From Steinernema hermaphroditum (Eukaryota > Nematoda > Chromadorea > Rhabditida > Steinernematidae), in contig CM059622.1 in NCBI GenBank assembly GCA_030435675.1, positions 5,084,001-5,148,000 on the forward strand: a stretch of 64,000 bases of DNA. Direction: 5' to 3'. Shown one piece after another: positions 1-11,214 of the stretch. The translations under genes and the position numbers were made by a program. Each line of letters begins with the position of its first letter. Within the stretch, counting starts at the first letter, position 1. Under the pieces are notes generated by a model. The model was not told the DNA's origin and searched no databases. It worked only from the letters and a program-made list of their open reading frames with translations.

Positions 1-3000
1 GTGCTTCGTCGCCGGAATGAATCCCAGAGGTCAGTGCACAGCTTGAATCTTCCAATAATTGAGCCAATACGTGTTTCTGGTGTTCGTTTGTTTGGAAAAC
101 GCAGATTCAGAGTGAAATAAGAGTCAAAATGGGGTGGTCGTCAGTGTTAAATTCAAAAAAGCTGTGGTATGGAAGCGTTGTAGGTTAGACCCAAAATTGT
201 TGGTGAGTGCAAAGTGATACGAAGAGGGGACTTTTCGATCGGGACGCAAGTTTCCAATGGTACCGAGCCTTATCAAATTTTTATCAGCGCCGCAGCATGG
301 GTAAGAGTCGTCTCTTTTCTATCGTATGACTATGTAGGAATTGCTCTTTTTGACATGCCTTTGTTCACTTACTGTCATTCTCTTGTGCGTCTTTTCTTTT
401 TTGTTAGTGAAACGGATGTTGTCAGGCCGTTTTCTGTTAAGGCACGAACTGGATGGTGTTTCATTATATAGACTGTAACATTTCAACCTTGTTCAGTATT
501 CAGGTATCGAATGATCCTGAAATATAAAAAATTCCGCGCTTTTAGACTGCTCTTGTAGTCATTAAAATCTTTTATTTTATCCCACCCAGAATGGCAACCT
601 TTTGAACTTCTACCGTAATCGTTCAAACGAAAGACATGTGATCTTATCAACTTGTTTTATCGGCGACATGCCAAGTCCTGGAGACGTCTCATCAAAAGCC
701 TTTAAAAAGAGCGACAACTCCACACAGCCATAACTTTCGATGATATTTGACATTTGCCACGTTTGATGCTACAGTACTACGATACTGGAGTACTGTAGTA
801 TCAATAGAGTTATGTTGCTGTCGCACCAAGATTCCGCTGATGACTGATATTGGGTCTTTATAAAGCTACCATACGCTATTTAACAAACATCTTCAGTACT
901 ACCGTAGACTTTTTTCTTAATTAGAGCATTTGTTAATGTACGCGGAACATTCCAGAAACACGGAAGACCGTATAACGGGTTTGTTTACGCTCACTCAGTC
1001 TCGTGTTCGCTTGCTTGTGACGATCAAAAGTCAGAACATCGGCATGTTGTCATGTACACAGACACGTATCACCATACTGATGCGCTGAGACGGTTTTCTC
1101 CTACTGTACTATTTGACTGGTGTCTATTCTATTCATCCAGTGCTGTTAGGGCCAACAAACAGTTTTTCTATTCTAGTCATTTTTGCACAAATTAAGCAGT
1201 CTTTGTAAGTTCGGTTTGGTCAGACATGAGAGTAAAAAGGCTGTTTCTAATGAACTCTGTGCTATAATGGACCATCACAAAGGCACGTTTGACGTGATTT
1301 CAACCGTAGGAACACTCGTGGTAGATTAGTAAACATCTATCACCTCTGTGCCCAGGTGCTTTAAAGTATAATAGTTGCAATCATAGGCAGTTGGGCAGCT
1401 GTACTTCGACTGCCTTATGCGAGTGCTCTATACTCTGTGCTCTTCTAAGAGTAACGGACAATTTTGTACCCAAATTCGTAAAATCTGAATAGAAGATGTT
1501 TTTGAGGCTGTCTTTAGAGAGATATTCAGCCTGAAATTATCTATCAATCGTATCGAATTGCCTCTTCTAATCCTATTTTGTGTTTCGTCTGACGTAGAGA
1601 AAAATTAATCTTTTGCTGTTTGGTCATGCGATCGTACGTGTTTTCATATCGTCTTGTTTACTCGACTGCCTTCTTTGCAATTGATCAACAACTTTGTATT
1701 ATGTTCCGGTCTCGTAGACACTCATGGTGGCATGACGGCGCCACTGTAAATTGACTGGCGACGCTCTTTGCCCTCGAAGCACGTTGCCTTTGCCCTGAGG
1801 GGCGACGCTCCAATGATCGGCGCGTGTTGATATGACAAACTACAAGGTGACAGGGAATTCCCGACCTCCAAGGAATCACTGGTCATTTGTTCTTGTAGCC
1901 GTCTGAGGCCCCGCCTTTTGACCTTTATTCTCAGTTCCTAGACGGTATAAAAGGTTCTAGTTAAGTCTCAGACGGCTTGACTAGACATATAGCTCTCATT
2001 TTTAATTAACCGATTGGGTGTCATTTTCTGAAGATAACCAACTTTCGACCATATAATATAGACCACCCCTAACTTCGTGGTCCCCGATCCCAACAGCCTC
2101 TTCACCTCCTTCCTTTCCAGCTGTGCAAAGCGAACGCGAGAAATCGAGCGGATCGAACGGTACCGAAGTCGAAGAAGAGACCGAGGAGTTCCCCCGCACC
2201 GATTCCCCTCAGGTGTCCTGCACCTCGACCGGCTCCCAGACGGAGACGATGAGCATCACCAGCGCCACCCCAGAAGAGCCCAATCAATTCCGGCTTTCCT
2301 TCGAAAGGTATGTAAATAATTCATCGACCACACGCAAACGTTCTTTGTGCATACGTGCATTTTCGAAAGTTTGGCCAAAGCCTCCCGGGAAGCATAGTTT
2401 AGTCGTCGATTTTGAGCTCGGATTTCGCGTGGGATGTGCTACGTATTCTCTCATAAACTATGAGATGGATGGGCTTTAAGATGATCTTATTAAAGTATTA
2501 TATGGAAGATTCGCTAATCTGATTAAACACCTTCATAAAAGGAGATTTTATAAAAGGAATTTTGGGGATGCTGTGAAATTGTTAGTGTTGTCCTATTAGG
2601 CAAACTCTGAGATAGCTTCACATCGATCTACAGGAGAACTCCCGCATTAGCGCGAACGTCTCAGGAAGATGAGCGGGGCGCGCCACGTGATAAGGGGGGG
2701 GGGTGATAGTACGCGAGGCGCCGACGTCATTGCCCGCCTATTTACTTTGAACTATAGACTCTGGGTGCCTATATATACGACTGGGAGATGTCAGTCCCGA
2801 TGGGAAAGCCCCTGTTTGTTTTCTGGGTTCCTCACTGTGTGGTCATTGATTACTGTAATCATACAGTAAGTTCTGTTTTCAGAAAAGCCGAGGAACTTGT
2901 CTCCCACCACAAATCAGTGATGGACCGAACCGATGCCTTTATCAAGCCGGAACTCCCCGATACCGTACTCAGCGAGATCACGCGGATTCCCTTCGAAGAG

Positions 3001-4116
3001 GCCTTCGACGATTGCACGAAGCTGTGTCAGCGCTCAAAGGTACCCAAATCGTTCTGTGGCAGGGATAGGACCCAAGCCTATAGATCTCCTACGACGCACA
3101 GTCGATAGCCACCCTGCGGGACATGGACAACGACTGGCGGCGCTGTTTCGTCCTGATGCGCGACTGGCTCGATGGCTTCGACCCGTTCCAGCAGCTCTGC
3201 CGTCAGGACCAACTCCAACTGGTCAAAGACAGATTCCACCACTTTCATTGGCTCATGACCGGATACTACACAGCGCGGAGCGAAAACGAAGATGTCGGAG
3301 TGTGCTATTGCAACGGCACCTACTTCCCACGGTCTCCCCAGAAGCAGTGCGTTCCCGATGAGACGTGAGTTACTCCACCTTCTACAAAAAGACCACTCAA
3401 TAACTAAAATCTTCAAAATCATACACGTACCGCGTTGGTATCCTTGCCTTTATCGGCCGAGGGAGTGTTCTCTGCCGCAGCAGGAACACGGTGACCACTA
3501 AAAAACGGGAAAGTTAGCCCCTATGGACATAAGTAGGACATACCTGAAATCGAGCGTCGAGTTGTTCATCGGTTCTTTCTTTTTCCTGCCGCAGAGAAAC
3601 ACCGCGAAACTGACGAAAACGGCCAAAAGGGCGCCTTGGAAAGCGGCGATAAATGAAACACTCATCCCGACCAAACTGACCAATCGAATTGCAGAGGAAT
3701 GATCGAGAGGACCGTCAACGAACTCATCGGCCCTTTGAGACGTCTGTGTCTGGACGAAACCGAGATCGCCTGTCTTATCGTCATCTCCATGTTCTGTGGT
3801 AGGAGATCCTTCTTCTGCAGCCTCATAATCTCAAAATCCACGTTTAGAAAATCCGAATCTCTCCGAAGAAGGCCAGAAACTGGCGAAGGAAGTATGTGCC
3901 GAGCACATGAACATCCTTTACATCCACAACCAGTCGAGGTTCGCCAATCCAGAATCTCCCGATCTGGCGCCTCGATTCTCCTACATGATGCTCATCTTTA
4001 TGGTTCTATCGGTAGGAGTGAATTAGTAGGATACGGAATGTAATGGAATGTTGTAGAACTTGTCCAAGTCCGTCGTTTCCCAACTCGGCGACACTCTCTT
4101 TGTCCACGATTGGTGA
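1..4116 (+). CDS. Nuclear hormone receptor, 3' part (end of DNA-binding domain plus complete ligand-binding domain)
   Basis: The first 29 bases read CFVAGMNPR, the end of a C4 zinc-finger DNA-binding domain, and stop at a GTCAGT donor. The next exon restores the family motif GMNPRAVQSERE across the junction. Exons: 1-29, 2121-2307, 2883-3039, 3102-3364, 3695-3798, 3848-4011 and 4057-4116, all phase-compatible and ending in TGA; 320 residues lie in the window. After an acidic Ser/Thr hinge comes an all-helical ligand-binding domain of the nematode supplementary receptor type (LRDMDNDWRRCFVLMRDWLDG, then NGTYFP, GMIERTVNELIGPLRRLCL, ETEIACLIVISMFC). It should act as a ligand-regulated transcription factor. 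The gene begins upstream of the window, so the P-box is not visible. The 2.1-kb intron carries a dispersed repeat copy. The family call is firm; the exact nhr ortholog is not assigned. Confidence 0.88.
30..2120 (+). other. Long intron of the nuclear receptor gene
   Basis: The donor GTCAGT at 30 and the acceptor TCCTTTCCAG ending at 2120 join phase 1 to phase 2 and rebuild the AVQSERE motif. This intron is some 40 times longer than the short introns elsewhere. Apart from one repeat copy near 1773-1862 I see no coding or RNA signal in it. Confidence 0.7.
1773..1862. repeat. Dispersed repeat family A, copy 1
   Basis: A stretch with the core ACGTTGCCTTTGCCCTGAGG followed by TGATATGACAAACTACAAGG recurs, diverged, at 4744-4823. 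The copies differ by substitutions and by a short indel between the two conserved blocks. It sits in the nuclear receptor intron. No terminal repeats or target-site duplications are obvious, so the element class is unknown. Confidence 0.7.
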
Positions 4117-5340
4117 CAGTGCGTGTGGAGAGAAAGCAAAAAGGAATCAACGGGAGAGTCTTGTAATATCATGTAATTGGTACAGATGTTATGTCGTGTA
4201 AAGTATAGATAAAGTAATAGATTTCTGCTGATTTCTCTACGTGCCTTAGTTCTAATTCACAATGACAGCTGGGGAGCACTGTCGAGATTCTGAGGATATA
4301 GCTGATGTCCTTTGTATTTCCTTTCTCATATCCTCTATTAGGACAACCAGATATTAAAAGATATTCGGAAGAGGAAGGGGAGCGAGAGAATACCCGACCG
4401 GCCACCCGCCGCGCCGATTGTTCTCCTTCTACATTGAAAATTCGTACTGATAATACAAATTACTAATTACTAAGATTTTCTGTTGGGTTAATCATCTGGA
4501 ACGAACAAAAAGATAGATTGCGTCGGTAGTTACGAAGTGTCTTATCTATGAGACTCTCGCAGCAAGCAGCTCTGTTCAAAGCACACACCCTCAGGGTCAA
4601 AGTGTCTTCCAGCGACCATCGACTACGAGTAAAGGTCGCGTACCTCCGTTCCGTTATCTTCGTTTTTGCAGGTGGCAGACAAGCCGCGAGGGTGGCGTGA
4701 TAACGCCTGGTGCAAAGGGCGCCTTGCGCTCCGTGGTCTTTACTCTCGAGCCACGTTGCCTTTGCCCCGAGGGGCGAGCGGCAGCATGCTGATATGACAA
4801 ACTACAAGGTCGTGGGAGTCCCCTGCTGATAGTGGTGTTCTCTTTGGTGCCCTTTGTCCTCGGGAAAGGAACTATGATGCGTAATCTTGGTTGCAGAAGG
4901 AAACAAACATATTGCGAGAAAAATGGCTGCCATGCGACCAACCGCAGAGAGCCACCTGCCACCAACGCGTGAGGCCCCTTGTCCCACAACGCTTTCAAAA
5001 CACTGGAATGATACGTAAGCTTGTTATTGAACAACTCGTAGCCAATGTATTGTCCATCTACATGCTTTGTTTCGCTCGCATATTTAATGCATATGTTAAA
5101 CCATTCACACTAGAAAATAGTTTTAAAAACGGACTATTTATATGCAAATTGTATTTTTGGAGACAACTTTTGATAGCCTTTAACGGTTTCAGGAATAGCA
5201 CATGGGAAAGAATAGCACAAAAATAGTCATGTTCTAAAGAATGGATTCGACGTTTTCAATGCCACCGCGACTGTTTAGGATCGATGTCCACGAGCGGCTC
5301 TGCGTGTTTGTGTCGATGTTCTTTACCACTGTCATTAATT
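4117..5340. other. Spacer between the nuclear receptor and FLYWCH-like genes
   Basis: Apart from repeat copy A2 I see no supported gene here. Open frames at 4654-5034 (minus) and 4891-5226 (plus) run through the repeat and lack splice or family support. Confidence 0.5.
4744..4823. repeat. Dispersed repeat family A, copy 2
   Basis: This is the second copy of the element seen at 1773-1862, in the same orientation. It has the same two blocks, CCACGTTGCCTTTGCCCCGA and TGATATGACAAACTACAAGG, separated by a shorter spacer. It lies downstream of the nuclear receptor gene. Similarity may extend weakly to the left, to about 4670, where a short inverted repeat GGCGTGATAACGCC is found. Confidence 0.7.
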
Positions 5341-5362
5341 TCAGGACCTCTCTCTGGTCATC

Positions 5363-6513
5363 ATGAATCAGACCGTCGTGTGGGGTGTGTCGCAGAAACG
5401 AGCACGAAAAGCCCTACTCCACAGCGCTCTCCATCCGGGATTCACGTTCGAATTCAGAAAACATCGACACAACTCCGACGGAACGACGACTATGCGGTGT
5501 ACGAGCTGCGACAGTGCAAACAGTCAGCGATCCAAGTTGGGCGAGGGGCGACAACAGAGTGCTCATCATAAGATTAGCTCGTTTCAAGACGGCGCTCGAT
5601 GGCTGACTGATCCTGAGCTGAACCATAGCTGCGTGGACAGTGAACACATTGACATTTCGACCGAAAGAGCGCTTGAACGGCAGATCTACATGTAAATTTC
5701 ACTATTCTCCTCCTGTTTACATGAGATCTTTAGGAGAAGTGCGCAGAGTCTCCGTGAAAATCCTGATGCGGTATCAGTAGCACATGAAAGAGCACTGACC
5801 ATCGTTTCCCAGGTGGCCACAAGCACCCAGCAGGACCAGCTTATAAAAATGAAGTTCCTTAGCAAAAGAACGGCAAAGAAGACCTACCAGAAAAATGCCA
5901 GAAAGGCAAACCGGACAGTGGACAATCGTCGCCCTATTTCGGAGCGTTTCAAAGTTAGCTATTTCATTGCTTCCGATTAGCCTTCGGTGCCATCTACAGA
6001 CTTCTCTGCTTTATCTGATAATTTAAATTTTTCTTCCGAATTCGCACATTCTCAAACAGCAAGCCTTGTTTACCAAGCTTAAGCGTAGGGTATACATTGA
6101 GTTGAATATCTTCCCATTTGCTATTTTTCATCCTAATCGACTTTCAACGATGATTTGGACCATTCACATTTGGGCCCGAAAGAAGGTGGCATAGAAAAGT
6201 GGTGATTAACTCTTCCAAGGCCCGTATCGGTATAGCGTGAGAAAAGAAACAAAAAATCGATACCATGGAGAAGCGAAGGAAGCCGCGCTGTTTATGTTTA
6301 TCGTCGCCAACTACCGTCAGCAAAGGCTTTGCTATGAGAAGACAGAAGTTCTTAAAAGGTACTGATGGTCGCCAGGCGGCGGGATCCAGCAACCTTGTAT
6401 ACGGCCAGCATTAAACGTTAGAAAGATCGCTGGTCCATAAAATTTTGAAACGCAGAAAAGCCCTCGAAAATGAAAGAGATGAGGACGGAGATCCGAATTC
6501 AGTGATGCCTTGA
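5363..6513 (+). CDS. Uncharacterised protein with FLYWCH-like N-terminal zinc-finger region
   Basis: ATG 5363 lies about 20 nt after ATTAATTTCAG, a likely trans-splice acceptor. Exon 1 (5363-5691) encodes GFTFEFRKHRHNSDGTTTMR followed by CTSC, a basic stretch and RWLTDPELNHSC. This spacing of F, C..C and H..C recalls FLYWCH fingers, which occur in nematode regulators and in MULE-type transposases. A 42-nt intron (5692-5733) leads to exon 2, rich in Lys/Arg (KKTYQKNARKANRTVDNRRP). Codon-like, phase-compatible segments follow at 6220-6358 (EAALFMFIVANYRQQRLC) and 6426-6513 (a basic tail ending in TGA). The exon 2 to exon 3 junction, donor near 5945, is my weakest join; otherwise exon 2 runs to a TAG at 5980. 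The function is unknown; it could be a host DNA-binding protein or a domesticated transposon product. Confidence 0.5.
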
Positions 6514-6740
6514 TGATTTCTTGAAGCTTTCTCAAAGAATTCATGCTGATTCAGATTCAGACTAAGTTCTCGACTCAAATTTCAACTTCCTCAGTTGTTT
6601 TGAAGTTTTTTTTCTGTCAAGGAGTGCTGCATCGATCGGAATAGAGTAGTCCGATGGGCTATAAGGAGAACGAACCGCTATTCGGGCGATACTTTACATA
6701 CAGATGCAGTTCGCAACATGGAATACGAGCAAAAAGTTTT

Positions 6741-6822
6741 TGACGAGAGTGGGATTCGAACCCACGCCTCCGAAGAGACTGGTGCCTTAAACCAGCGCCT
6801 TAGACCGCTCGGCCATCTCGCC
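6741..6822 (-). tRNA. tRNA-Leu (anticodon AAG), copy 1
   Basis: The reverse complement folds as an 82-nt class II tRNA: acceptor stem GGCGAGA/TCTCGTC with discriminator A, A box TGGCCGAGCGG, anticodon stem CTGGT/ACCAG with loop TTAAGGC giving AAG, a short variable arm, and B box GGTTCGAATCC. A T-run follows on the minus strand as a Pol III terminator. It is identical to the copies at 14550 and 49872. Confidence 0.96.
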
Positions 6823-9206
6823 ATGATTGATACGTCAAGCTTAACACTATATGACATTTGGTTCGGCTACCAATTATTTATCTTCTGTACTATGCAACAT
6901 ACTACCTTGGGCTTTGCTGTTAGCACATTCGAAAGAGATGTAGTGTCGTTAGTATCTAGAAAAACTATCCCCGTCTAATCCAATCCAGTGCCAATTAATT
7001 TCGAAGTTTTGTGTAAACAAAAGAGGGTAAACACTTGGGTTTCGTCGTTTTACTCGTTAACTATTTGCAAACGCGAGGCTACGTGCAGCCACTTGTTGAT
7101 CGACATAATTCCCGCTCAAATAGTACCGTTGGTGGAAAATTTACATTTTACATCGAATTATTGAACGATTTTTGGACATTTTCGTTCATTGTACCAAATT
7201 GCGTTTTGTGAGTAGTTGCCTGCAGCTATTGGCGATGGTGGCAAGAGAAATTGGTACCGTGTGTAGTGAATATTAACGGAATTCAATTGAAAATGACCGA
7301 CAGCTTGAGCATATTTTTTCATGCCATTACGTTCCATTTCTGACTAAACCCAAGTGTCCTTGCTTGCCATTATTGGTTTGTAGGGACTGTCTCAAATTTC
7401 AAAACAAATCTTCAATTCCGCACTTTCCACCCGACGACCACCTCCCTTTCCCCTCCACCGACTGCACACAATTCCAAATAGAAACCCCTGAGCCCTTCAA
7501 CAAAGCGCGGTCTCATCCCACATTCTGCGTTTGCAAAGCGCTTTCGCGCTGACCATAAAGTTTCGATCGGTCGGGTGTCGATCCTGCGCACTGTTTGCAT
7601 GCATCACGCGCCGCGGCTAATCTTCGCGACGTTCCCATCGATTCACCCTCCCGCTCGGATCACTTTCACACGTTCCGCGCATCACCATCACTTTCACCAC
7701 CTCCCCCCGGCCGTGTCCTTTGTCTCCGTAGCCGCCAGACTACAACGCCAACAGCCACCATGGCTGATTCGATCATGGACGTCGATGCGTCGCGATTTCC
7801 GCGCCCTTATCGATCGATCGACGTCTTCTGCGCTACGCGCCTCCTTTGTCTTCCACTGTTTGCTCGGGAATTAGACGATGATCGGGCCTATTAGCCACGT
7901 CGACTGCGGGTGGCCGTTACTGGTTTGGCGTTTATAGTTTGTTTTCGTTCGCTCCACTTTAGAAACTGGATTGGGTTGCAAGGCTGAAACCAGTTCAGTT
8001 ACGTTCTCCTTTCTAAAGATTTGACCATTCTTTGCACAATATTCCAATCTTTCTATAGCTCAACATACAATTTTTAAGGTATAGAAAACTGTTCCGAAAC
8101 GGCTAACCCACACCGTATCCCTTACTCCTTTCGATAAATAGTAAAGCATAAACATAACTTCCATGAGCACTGGGAAGTTATAGAGGAGATCCTACTAGTA
8201 CATTTCTTGTACGATTGGCTGGATGCAACCCCTGAACGCCGTCCGCCATGAATGCATTTCAAAATCCTTTGTATTTCTGAAGGTACATTGTTAAAGTTTG
8301 TACAGTTCTGTGCAGCTACATGCCGCCTACCCAAAAACAACGCGTTAATCCTGTATCCGACTATCCATTGCTTTTCAATGGCCTATCACAAAACTGGTTT
8401 TTAATGTCACGGCGTAGTCATTTTCAATGTGAACTGTCGACGTCTGGCTTTGTATTTATAAAAGCAACTCATTATTATCTCCCATGAATTTTCGCCACTT
8501 GATTCATTCAAAACATTCCATTGAGTTTTTACGCAATTGTGCCCAATCATGCCCTCAGATTGCCCTTTTATTGATAGGTCGGTCCTTGTCTTTTCACTTC
8601 GATGTCATTTCGGAGGAGGATTACACGAAAAAGTTGTAGCACAGAGTAGTCATGGAAAACGCCTTGAAACGTGAACATTAACGTCGACGCTGATGTATAA
8701 TTAGGCTCAGTGTTTAAGAATCAAGAACACTGTCTTTAGAAGGGGGTTAATCAAGAGGTTTGTCATCATAAACGAACATAACGTTCAAGGTGATGTCGAA
8801 CGGAGACACGGAAATTGACTTCCACCTACTGAAATCTAATACATTGACCAATCAAATGTTTTTTATTATTTTGTTTTGAACTGTAATGTTCCGAAATTTT
8901 ATTTCAGTCTCTTTCTCAATTTTCGTAATTTCTACTTTTCAGTTCTTCTTCCTCTTGTCCCATTTCCATTCTTTTTACTTTCGGCAAAAAGAGAGCGGCA
9001 AGGACAAATCACACCTCTCTTCGCCCGCCTGACTCATTATCGCACCTCTGCTCCCCCGCTATCCTCTCCCAATTATTCATCCGAAATACATCGCTGCGCT
9101 CCGTTCTTTCGTGTTTTATTCACGTCGCCTACTTCCTCATTCACCCCGTCATTTCCAGGCCAAGGAACCCTTTCTTCTCAGCTCACGTAAACCCATTGAT
9201 GGCGCA
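6823..9206. other. Spacer with a GC-rich stretch, no supported gene
   Basis: Most of this interval is AT-rich and featureless. At 7590-7890 it becomes GC- and CpG-rich, and an ATG at 7760 in a good context (GCCACCATGG) opens a 44-codon frame starting MADSIMDVDASRFP. I cannot tell whether this is a first exon, a small protein or promoter DNA, and I find no downstream exon that joins it. Confidence 0.4.
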
Positions 9207-9499
9207 ATGGACGACGAGATTCGCGAGATGAAGACGCACATCGCGATTCTAGAGTCGATGCTCAAAAAATTTAAAGGTACGAGTTTTCGACGGCCACTGA
9301 GAGATTAAGGGAACCGGTTGCAGGTACGATCGACACGGTGATGGCGCAGAACGCGCAGTACGAGCGGAAGCTGAAGGTCTCGCAGAACAAGTTGGCCGAG
9401 TTAGAACGCGTGGAGAAGGAGAATCTCGTGCTGAAGGAGAGGATAGCCGAGTTGGAGGAGGTGATGGGTGTCAAGTCGGAGAATCGCGTTTTTCAGTGA
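9207..9499 (+). CDS. Small coiled-coil protein (81 aa)
   Basis: Two exons, 9207-9276 and 9324-9499, are separated by a 47-nt intron with phase-1 GT...GCAG ends and terminate in TGA. The product starts MDDEIREMKTHIAILESMLK and continues as one long charged helix with heptad leucines (KLAELERVEKENLVLKERIA). It has no signal peptide, membrane segment or catalytic motif, so a role as a small adaptor or complex subunit is likely. A pyrimidine-rich acceptor (TCATTTCCAG) about 45 nt before the ATG may be a trans-splice site. I considered short coiled-coil proteins of the SCOC/UNC-69 type, but the sequence does not match that family clearly. Gene structure is good; identity is unknown. Confidence 0.65.
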
Positions 9500-9790
9500 T
9501 GCTTTACCTTACTCATTAGTACAAAAAGTAAATGAAACGCTGAGTGAATTGGATAGTCTTTGGTTCATTTGTGTCAGAGGAATGGAAATATATGAAGAAC
9601 TCGTCAAAACTGCTATAATAAATTGGGAGCACAGATCACCAATTTAAGGATCTGTAGGAAAAATAATCAAGAAGTACAAATAAAAGAGCTTGGTAATAAA
9701 GGAAAACTATTTCGCGTTGAATCACCAGCACAGGCACAAGTTGGAGTAAAACTTTGTGAGCGAATTGTGAGTAAAAAACAAAAAAGAATT

Positions 9791-9864
9791 TGCCGCCAGC
9801 AGGGGTCGAACCTGCGACCTTGGGCTTATTAGACCCACGCTCTAACCGACTGAGCTATGGCGGC
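9791..9864 (-). tRNA. tRNA-Ile (anticodon AAU), copy 1
   Basis: The reverse complement is a 74-nt tRNA: GCCGCCA/TGGCGGC acceptor stem with discriminator A, A box TAGCTCAGTCGG, anticodon loop CTAATAA giving AAU, and B box GGTTCGACCCC. A TTTTTT terminator follows on the minus strand. The same sequence occurs on the plus strand at 50050-50123. Confidence 0.96.
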
Positions 9865-10137
9865 TCATGCACATCACGTCGACCGTTCATATATCAGGGC
9901 AGTTTAATCATTTTCGTTATCTCGTAAAGGTCCAACCACTGGTTTGCTGTAAAAGAGCAATCCCACACCTACGATTCCAATCGAGCGTTTATCAACGTAG
10001 TACTTATAATTGGATGGATTCTGTGTAAACTAGATGTAAGCTACTTCCCTCCCATTTCGCACCATCCATAAAAACAAACACAAACAAAATGCTCGATTTA
10101 TTCAACTCGCGAACTCTAAAGTCGACATTCTTTCCAC

Positions 10138-11171
10138 TCAAGCGGCCGCGGCCAGTGCTCGAGGAGGACAAGGACAGTACTCAGCATCGGGACCAGGAAT
10201 ACCCTTAGGTCCACGAATTCCAGGAGTTCCGCTGCGGCCAGGCGTTCCCGTCGGCCCGCCAAATCCGGGAGCCCCAGGTTCTCCCGGAAATCCTCGTTCG
10301 CCGGCAGGTCCTCTCTTTCCGGGAGCTCCGGGTCTACCAGGAGTTCCTGGTTTTCCAGGTTGGCCAGGCTCTCCTCTTCCGGTCTGGCCGTCTCTTCCGG
10401 GTCGTCCAGACTGGCCCTGCTGTCCCTGAGGTCCTTGGTCGCCGTCGTCTCCGATGCATCCACGAGCTCCGGGTCTTCCAGCCCTTCCAGGACGTCCTTC
10501 AACTCCAGGGTTTCCGTCGGATCCATCGGGTCCAGGGGGACCCTTGAGTCCAGGCGGTCCACGGGGTCCTCTGGGGCACTTGATGCATCCGGGAGTGGGA
10601 AGGTTGAGCAGAACGACAACTCCAGCGGCTCCAGGAAGACCAGGCACTCCAGGCTCTCCGGCGTCTGAATGAATTAGTCATAAAAGCTCTGTTTGCACAG
10701 GCTCCGATCGAACCTCCAGCTTCTCCTTTGGGTCCCGTCGGTCCAGGAGGCCCTCGTGGGCAGTTGTTCGGTCTTTGTCCGCAATCTAAACTTCTCCAGT
10801 GTCATGAAACATTTAGTAGGAGACGAAACATACTGCACTGGACGCTTCGCTTGTCTCGGCCGCGAAGGAAAACGTTTTCGTGTCCCTTAGAGGAGCTCGC
10901 CGAACCTCCGTTCTGAATTCCCATCATCGTGTGCCAAGCGTCGGTGTTCACCGCCTAAAGTGACCGCATTACTCTACTGTAATATACGGTACTGATCGTA
11001 TGAGAATGGTCACACTGATCTATCCCCTCCTACCTTAACATTCTTCATCTCCTCGATCACATCGTCATAAATCGAGTTGATATCGTCAACGATGGTGGCG
11101 ATTCCGTAGACGATTCCGCCGACGACGACTACGGTAGCGAGCACGGCCGACGCTCCCCAGAAGCTCTTCAT
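10138..11171 (-). CDS. Nematode cuticle collagen (285 aa)
   Basis: Four exons on the minus strand: 11034-11171, 10834-10954, 10714-10785 and 10138-10664. The start [19 protein letters not shown] gives a cytoplasmic tip and signal-anchor, followed by the conserved nematode N-terminal domain ending [11 protein letters not shown] basic RGRDKR site fits furin-like processing by a BLI-4-type protease. Then come QCNCG, an interrupted series of Gly-X-Y triplets with cysteine pairs ([15 protein letters not shown]), the main triple-helical run, and a short tail [15 protein letters not shown]. The donor in exon 3 was placed at GGAG|GTTCGA because this keeps Gly-X-Y continuous. It is secreted by the hypodermis, cross-linked through Cys and Tyr, and forms the cuticle. 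A TATA box lies upstream. Confidence 0.95.
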
Positions 11172-11204
11172 CGTGGTCACTTGCCTAACCGCACTTCTCT
11201 CGCA

Positions 11205-11214
11205 CTTTTATATC
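11205..11214 (-). promoter_or_regulatory. TATA box of the collagen gene
   Basis: On the minus strand the sequence reads GATATAAAAG about 35-45 nt upstream of the collagen ATG. This is a canonical TATA position for a moult-regulated, highly expressed collagen. Confidence 0.55.

Noticed and set aside
214..471. 85-codon plus-strand frame in the receptor intron
   Set aside because: It lies between the DNA-binding-domain exon and the next receptor exon, and has no splice partners or motif.
4654..5226. Long frames on both strands over repeat copy A2
   Set aside because: They follow the repeat, overlap each other and share only repeat-derived residues.
10116..10672. Other frames across the collagen exon on both strands
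   Set aside because: They are shadows of the Gly-Pro-rich coding repeat.
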